Positions 6,438-10,086 of a stretch of DNA of 10,086 nucleotides are shown piece after piece. The number at the start of each line of letters is the position of its first letter. Within the stretch, counting starts at the first letter, position 1. A program made the position numbers and the translations under genes. The notes beneath the pieces are model-generated. The model ran no database searches, was not told the DNA's origin, and saw only the letters and a program-made list of their open reading frames with translations. Origin of the DNA: Thermoproteati archaeon (GTDB lineage Archaea > Thermoproteota > Thermoprotei_A > Marsarchaeales > UBA168); assembly GCA_023256295.1 (NCBI GenBank), contig JAGDXH010000012.1, forward strand, positions 1,095 through 11,180. Direction: 5' to 3'.

Positions 6438-6830
6438 TCACTTGGTACGAACTATTTTAGGTCTTCCCATTATCAGCCAATACTCAACTTCAACGCCAGG
6501 AGCCAGCCGAGCAAGGAGCTCTGGCTCTATCCCCTCGTTAACATCGAAGGTCCTGAAGTCCTCCAAATCCATGAACTGAACGTCGTTCCCTGTTTTAGAT
6601 ATGACCTGGGCACTTCTCCTATCCACCAGCGGGACTTGAACTGAAGCATCCACTGGAGCCACGATCGTGCGCTTGGCTTGCGTGAACAAACCTATGCCAA
6701 CTACTCTTGCCTTTGCGCCTCCGTGCTTACCAGGCTTGCTGTGCTCCACCTCAACGATCTTGCACGGTTCATCATCAAGAATTATGTAATTGCCTTCCTT
6801 TAACGTCCCCAGCTCAACTGGTTTGCTCAT
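6438..6830 (-). CDS. eif5a: Translation factor aIF5A (eIF5A), hypusine-modified
   Basis: This 130-residue protein is archaeal IF5A, homologous to bacterial EF-P, which helps ribosomes through stalling sequences. The SH3-like N-terminal domain has the modification loop HSKPGKHGGAKARV; the Lys in PGKHG (K35 from this start) is the residue converted to deoxyhypusine/hypusine. The C-terminal OB-fold region includes VQFMDLEDFRTFDV. The ATG at 6830 gives the family-typical MSKPVELG; a GTG at 6836 in the same frame is an alternative. A TATA element centred near 6856 lies about 27 nt upstream, predicting a leaderless transcript beginning at this ATG. It heads the minus-strand block and diverges from L10e. 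Deoxyhypusine synthase is not in the window. Confidence 0.96.
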   Translation of the reverse strand: MSKPVELGTLKEGNYIILDDEPCKIVEVEHSKPGKHGGAKARVVGIGLFTQAKRTIVAPVDASVQVPLVDRRSAQVISKTGNDVQFMDLEDFRTFDVNEGIEPELLARLAPGVEVEYWLIMGRPKIVRTK

Positions 6831-6850
6831 CTTCACGCGTTTGTCGCTGA

Positions 6851-6862
6851 TGCTTATAAATC
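6851..6862. promoter_or_regulatory. TATA element between divergent eIF5A and L10e
   Basis: The core TTATAA (6854-6859) is self-complementary, so it can be read on either strand. On the minus strand it appears as GATTTATAAG, centred about 27 nt before the eIF5A ATG at 6830, ideal for a leaderless start. On the plus strand it would place a start near 6883, giving L10e a leader of about 25 bases to the ATG at 6908. The minus-strand assignment is the stronger one. Confidence 0.6.
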
Positions 6863-6893
6863 TATTTTCATCTCAGAGTTTCATGCGATAAGC

Positions 6894-6900
6894 CTATATC
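6894..6900 (+). promoter_or_regulatory. Second TATA-like box before L10e
   Basis: CTATATC is preceded by GATAAG, a possible BRE. Its centre is about 29 nt before the TTG at 6926 but only about 11 nt before the ATG at 6908. If this box is used, the transcript would start near 6923 and translation would have to begin at the TTG. Confidence 0.35.
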
Positions 6901-6907
6901 TGGCAGC

Positions 6908-7447
6908 ATGCTTTTTTTGATCAAGTTGGGCATAAGACCAGCCAAGTGCTACAGAGCGTTTATAACTCCCCCCTATACCAGGAAGGAGTACATCAAAGGC
7001 GTGCCAGGCTCGAAGATAACGAAGTTCACCATGGGCAACCCGCACGGAAACTTTGATGCCCTGTACAAACTCGTGGTACAAGAGGGAGGTCAGATCAGAC
7101 ACAACGCCCTCGAGGCCGCTAGAAATGCGGCTCACAAGATACTCGCAGACTCCCTCACAGAAGATGGCTTCGACCTGAGGTTAACCAGATACCCCCATCA
7201 CGTAATCCGTGAGAACAAGATGATGGCTTTTGCGGGCGCAGACAGACTTCAGGATGGAATGAGGCTCTCCTTTGGAAAACCGGCTGGGCTGGCCGTTAGG
7301 TTGCGCTCTGGACAGAGCATCTTGGAAGTCAGAGCCAACTCGGCGTCGGATGAGGTTGTAAAGAGAGCCCTTAGGTTGGCTGGAAAAAAACTCCCCCTCT
7401 TAACTACCATTGAGAAGCAGAACGCCCAGCGAGGGCTTCGACTTTGA
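6908..7447 (+). CDS. rpl10e: Large-subunit ribosomal protein L10e (uL16)
   Basis: This protein of up to 179 residues is archaeal/eukaryotic L10e, the counterpart of bacterial L16, located near the A-site tRNA and needed for late subunit assembly. The hallmarks RPAKCYRAF, PPYTRKEYIKGVPG, QIRHNALEAARNAAHK, RYPHHVIRENKMM and AGADRLQDGMRLSFGKP appear in order. The C-terminus is slightly extended. The ATG at 6908 gives an extra MLFLIK before the usual beginning. An in-frame TTG at 6926 gives MGIRPAKCYR, closer to the family N-terminus, and may be the true start. The gene diverges from eIF5A, and its 3' end overlaps Dph2 by 38 bases on the same strand. Confidence 0.95.
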   Translation: MLFLIKLGIRPAKCYRAFITPPYTRKEYIKGVPGSKITKFTMGNPHGNFDALYKLVVQEGGQIRHNALEAARNAAHKILADSLTEDGFDLRLTRYPHHVIRENKMMAFAGADRLQDGMRLSFGKPAGLAVRLRSGQSILEVRANSASDEVVKRALRLAGKKLPLLTTIEKQNAQRGLRL

Positions 7448-8438
7448 GGTCGAAGAGGTACGGTCTTGGCTACGCAGGAATGGAGCAAAACGCGTCCTCT
7501 TAGAGGCACCCAACGGCCTCAAGGAAGACGTCTTGAGAGAAGTTGTTCCCGAGCTCGCAGATTGGGAGGTAACGCTTTCGACAAAGCCCATGTTCGGAGC
7601 TTGCGAGGTGGATGATTCCGAAGCAATCCAGCTGGGAGTGGATCACGTAATTCATTTTGGTCACATGAAGATGGTCTCAAGAAAGACTCCAACCCTTTAC
7701 GTGCCAGTCTACTACCGCTTTGACGCCTATGGATTGGCGGCTCGCGTGCAAAAAGCGCTAGAAGTTCCACCCGAAGACATCGCGATCGCATCCACGGCGC
7801 AGTACCTTTGGGCACTTCCAGTGCTTGCCAGAGTTCTAAGAAAATCAGGTTATCGCCCGCTCATCGGCAAAAAAGGAAATAGGACCGCGGCAAGGGGACA
7901 AGTGCTGGGCTGCGATTACACCGCGTTGCTGTCGGTGCCTCAGGCCAAGGAGTTCGTGCTACTGGCATCGGGTGAGTTCCATCCTATGGGGGCCGCACTG
8001 GCTCTAGGAAAACCCTTGCTTTTGGCCGATCCCTTTGAGGGAATAATCAAGAGGATAAGACCAGAGGATTACAAGAGTTGGACGGCAAGAGAAGCTGGTG
8101 AATGGTTGGCCTTCCTGCAAACCAAGAAGGCAGCCATCGTAGAAGGCTCTTTGCCAGGGCAGAAATTTCCAAGAGAGTGCGATCTAGCCGCCAAGCAGCT
8201 TCGCAGAGAAGGCATGAAGGTAGTCCAGCTTTCATCTCAATACTTGGACCCTGCTCAGCTCGACGCCTTACCCCTGGATTCGTTGGTTCTTGGTGCCTGC
8301 CCGAGGTTGCCTCTGGACGACCTACAGCAATTCAAAAAGCCCGTTATCTCCGTCTTCTCCGTTCTCACGGGCTCCTACGATGGAGTTGAAAGATGGCTGC
8401 GCTCGGAAGGAAAGTTAAGTCAGAAACTCAAGAATTGA
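7410..8438 (+). CDS. dph2: Diphthamide synthesis enzyme Dph2 (3-amino-3-carboxypropyl histidine synthase)
   Basis: This 342-residue protein catalyses the first step of diphthamide formation on translation factor EF2. It moves the aminocarboxypropyl group of S-adenosylmethionine onto a histidine by a noncanonical radical mechanism. The three cysteines that hold the [4Fe-4S] cluster, one from each domain of the archaeal homodimer, are visible: C65 (FGACEV), C168 (VLGCDY) and C297 (LGACPRLPLDD). RVLLEAPNGLK (28-38) and the YVPVYYRFD block are also family-typical. TTG at 7410 is the only plausible nearby start, and it lies inside the L10e 3' end (38-base overlap), implying coupled translation. 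The last 24 bases overlap the opposing NreA gene. EF2 itself and the later diphthamide genes are not in the window. Confidence 0.94.
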   Translation: MRSRTPSEGFDFEVEEVRSWLRRNGAKRVLLEAPNGLKEDVLREVVPELADWEVTLSTKPMFGACEVDDSEAIQLGVDHVIHFGHMKMVSRKTPTLYVPVYYRFDAYGLAARVQKALEVPPEDIAIASTAQYLWALPVLARVLRKSGYRPLIGKKGNRTAARGQVLGCDYTALLSVPQAKEFVLLASGEFHPMGAALALGKPLLLADPFEGIIKRIRPEDYKSWTAREAGEWLAFLQTKKAAIVEGSLPGQKFPRECDLAAKQLRREGMKVVQLSSQYLDPAQLDALPLDSLVLGACPRLPLDDLQQFKKPVISVFSVLTGSYDGVERWLRSEGKLSQKLKN

Positions 8439-9677
8439 ACGTCTCCTGAGGGCTTCTTCGAGCAAAATGCTCTTTGCGACCCAATCTTTTACTGGGACCG
8501 TGCTGTTTCTTCCGATCGCCTGAAGAATCTCTTCAAGAGAACTGTAGACCTCAGGGCTCGTTGAAAGGGCTTTCCTCACACTCTCTCTAACGTGCCATAC
8601 TCCCACAGGGAGCACGTAGCCCTCTCTGGCCTCCCTCAGTATTAGCGCTCTTGCCTGTCTCCTCATGCCATAAAGGGCCTCGGCCACCGAAAGCCTGCCG
8701 CTATAATAGCAACCGCCGATTTCTGCGTAGGTCTTGCGACCTCTGAAAGCTTCATATGACGAATATATAGCGATAGTCTGTCCGAACGCGTTCCAGACAG
8801 TGCCCGGATACCATGCTTCTACCAGCTCGTATTCCCATTTCCCTGGCAACAACAATACGAGATAGGTGTTATCCAGACTGTCGTGGCGATAAAGCAGGTA
8901 TTCATTCAGTTCTGGGAAGTACTTGACCTTCTCGAGGAGTTTCTTCGATAGGACGTCATCTACAGCCGTTATTGACCATCTGGTTGGTACTACCTTTCTC
9001 TCTTTCTTTTCGCCCAGTAGTCCCACACTCAGGATCTTTTGGATCCTGGAAACCAGAAGTCCATCGCCGTAAAGCTTGAACATGGCCTCATCAGATCTCA
9101 TGTCGTCATCTGAGACGACACTTTCGACAGTCCTATCGGACCTCGAGCTTACCACCCTCAGCTTCAAGAGTTCAACGCTCGGTCCCATGGGCTGCGCGTT
9201 CTCATCAAAGGTGATCAATCCAGATGGTTGCTTGGCAAGCTGAATCTCGACCTCTGCAGGCGTTTTGGAAAGAGCTATCTCTTGGAGCTGTTGAATCATA
9301 CCGCTTGTTTCATCGACACGAGTAGGGTTTTTGCCCCGGATCAGTGCAGAACGCATCCGAATCAGGGAATCCAGCCCAATGCTGCCCCACAGCTCTGGGG
9401 TATCATAAAGATAGGGGTCTTCGGCGGACGTTGAGAACAACGGACCGACGAATACTCTGGGATACCCAATCCTTCCAACGAATACTCCTGGTGGAGTCTG
9501 CGCTTGAAGCTGGGTCCCCTTCAAGGCGCTAGCTGCACTCTTCAGAGAATAATACTTGGAGAGGATAGGACAATAACCTAGCCCACAAAGCCCCCTCGTT
9601 CCCCTACAGAGAGCGCAAAGCGGAGAGACGCGCGAAAGCTTGTCATGAAGTTTGACAGTGTCTTCGCCTTCAAACAC
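8415..9677 (-). CDS. nreA: DNA repair protein NreA (DUF650/DUF651 family)
   Basis: This roughly 420-residue protein matches the archaeal Nre family, genetically linked to DNA damage repair and reported to act with the sliding clamp PCNA. The N-terminal zinc motif reads C-x2-C-x6-C-x4-C (CALCRGTRGLCGLGYCP, residues 21-36 from this start). It is followed by the DUF650 landmarks GYPRVFVGPL and LYDTPELWGS. The DUF651 half includes VPTRWSITAVDD, WEYELVEAWYPGTVWN and EIGGCYYSGRLSVAEAL. The extreme C-terminus RRSILEFL resembles a PCNA-interacting peptide but has Arg where Gln is usual. I chose GTG at 9677, four bases after the RpoL stop. An ATG at 9752 would add 25 Cys-rich residues and overlap RpoL by 71 bases. 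The last seven codons overlap Dph2 tail to tail. Confidence 0.9.
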   Translation of the reverse strand: MFEGEDTVKLHDKLSRVSPLCALCRGTRGLCGLGYCPILSKYYSLKSAASALKGTQLQAQTPPGVFVGRIGYPRVFVGPLFSTSAEDPYLYDTPELWGSIGLDSLIRMRSALIRGKNPTRVDETSGMIQQLQEIALSKTPAEVEIQLAKQPSGLITFDENAQPMGPSVELLKLRVVSSRSDRTVESVVSDDDMRSDEAMFKLYGDGLLVSRIQKILSVGLLGEKKERKVVPTRWSITAVDDVLSKKLLEKVKYFPELNEYLLYRHDSLDNTYLVLLLPGKWEYELVEAWYPGTVWNAFGQTIAIYSSYEAFRGRKTYAEIGGCYYSGRLSVAEALYGMRRQARALILREAREGYVLPVGVWHVRESVRKALSTSPEVYSSLEEILQAIGRNSTVPVKDWVAKSILLEEALRRRSILEFLT

Positions 9678-9681
9678 ATGA

Positions 9682-10050
9682 TCACTTCTGCAAGAGGATA
9701 TAAACCTCGCCTCGGAGCTGCATGGCTTGCAGGTCTCCTTGCAACCTTGCAACTGCCTCTGAAAGCCGCTTTACAGCCTGCGCAACGGCCTGCTCTGGAG
9801 TTTCAACTCCGTCGGTACTTATTGCTACCGTTGGGGTGCCAGTTGGTGGATGGGGGACGCGGTATGCAGAAAAGGTGACGTGGCTGTCTTTTCTCAGCTC
9901 ATCCACAAGCACAGACGCAAATGTCTGATCGCTGTTGTCAAGCGCAAATTCCAGCTGATTGTCCTTCTTGGACAACACCCTGACGAAGGCTCCAGGCAAT
10001 CTCCTCTGAAGCCGAGGGCGGCCTATAACCGTTTTGGTCAAAGAAGCCAA
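9682..10050 (-). CDS. rpoL: DNA-directed RNA polymerase subunit L (Rpb11 homologue)
   Basis: This protein of up to 122 residues matches the archaeal subunit L, which pairs with subunit D (Rpb3) to form the assembly platform of RNA polymerase. Typical segments are NQLEFALDNSDQTFASVLVDELRK, shown here in part by LEFALDNSDQTFASVL, then SAYRVPHPPTGTPTVAISTDG and a C-terminal helix. The N-terminus is about 20 residues longer than the family core, which starts near FVRVLSKK, so the start is unsure. TTG at 10050, TTG at 10041 and later TTG or GTG codons (near 9999 and 9978) are candidates. The C-terminus after the helix (GEVYILLQK) is also slightly extended. NreA follows four bases after the stop, suggesting cotranscription. 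Confidence 0.88.
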   Translation of the reverse strand: MASLTKTVIGRPRLQRRLPGAFVRVLSKKDNQLEFALDNSDQTFASVLVDELRKDSHVTFSAYRVPHPPTGTPTVAISTDGVETPEQAVAQAVKRLSEAVARLQGDLQAMQLRGEVYILLQK

Positions 10051-10086
10051 CTGCGAGAGGTCAGAGCAATGATCTCAGCGTCGCCT

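Noticed and set aside
10038-10086. End of an upstream minus-strand gene at the right edge
   Set aside because: All three frames offer a short tail with a stop (for example one ending at 10038, overlapping TTG 10041 as TTGA). With so few codons visible no frame can be preferred or identified.

Overview
The window is a stretch of archaeal chromosome dominated by translation and transcription genes. The gene set is archaeal/eukaryotic: eL37, eL21, uL16 (L10e), eIF5A with its hypusine-site lysine, SRP54, Pus10, Dph2, RNA polymerase subunits Rpb4 and Rpb11/L, and the archaeal DNA repair protein NreA. AT-rich boxes sit about 24-27 nt before several starts, as expected for archaeal TATA-box promoters. 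A roughly balanced base composition and several TTG starts fit a thermophilic TACK-group archaeon. An Aigarchaeota/Caldiarchaeum-like source is only my guess; no marker in the window proves the lineage.

Layout. Positions 1-1284 hold no protein gene I can recognise. They are G+C-rich and contain an array of CTTACG-like repeats spaced 9-10 bp apart (323-416), a hairpin followed by a T-run (488-514) and several short hairpins. A plus-strand pair follows: eL37 (1285-1467) and a four-CBS-domain protein (1551-2390). A minus-strand block then runs from 6830 down to 2365: eIF5A, SRP54, Pus10, a joined L21e-Rpb4 reading frame, and a DUF655 protein. The last four are tightly packed or overlapping. A divergent plus-strand pair, L10e and Dph2, occupies 6908-8438. 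Minus-strand NreA and RpoL fill the right end (8415-10050). Convergent neighbours overlap tail to tail at both strand switches (2365-2390 and 8415-8438).

How the genes work together. The minus-strand block combines ribosome parts, tRNA modification (Pus10), co-translational targeting (SRP54), the hypusinated factor eIF5A and an RNA polymerase subunit. The divergent pair adds uL16 and the enzyme that starts diphthamide synthesis on EF2. Proteins tied to two unusual modifications, hypusine and diphthamide, are thus encoded on either side of one 71-100 bp divergent promoter region.

The most notable observation is the uninterrupted L21e-Rpb4 frame. At the domain junction it carries a near-perfect Shine-Dalgarno sequence seven bases before an in-frame ATG. 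The same DNA could therefore yield both a ribosomal protein-polymerase subunit fusion and a separate Rpb4.
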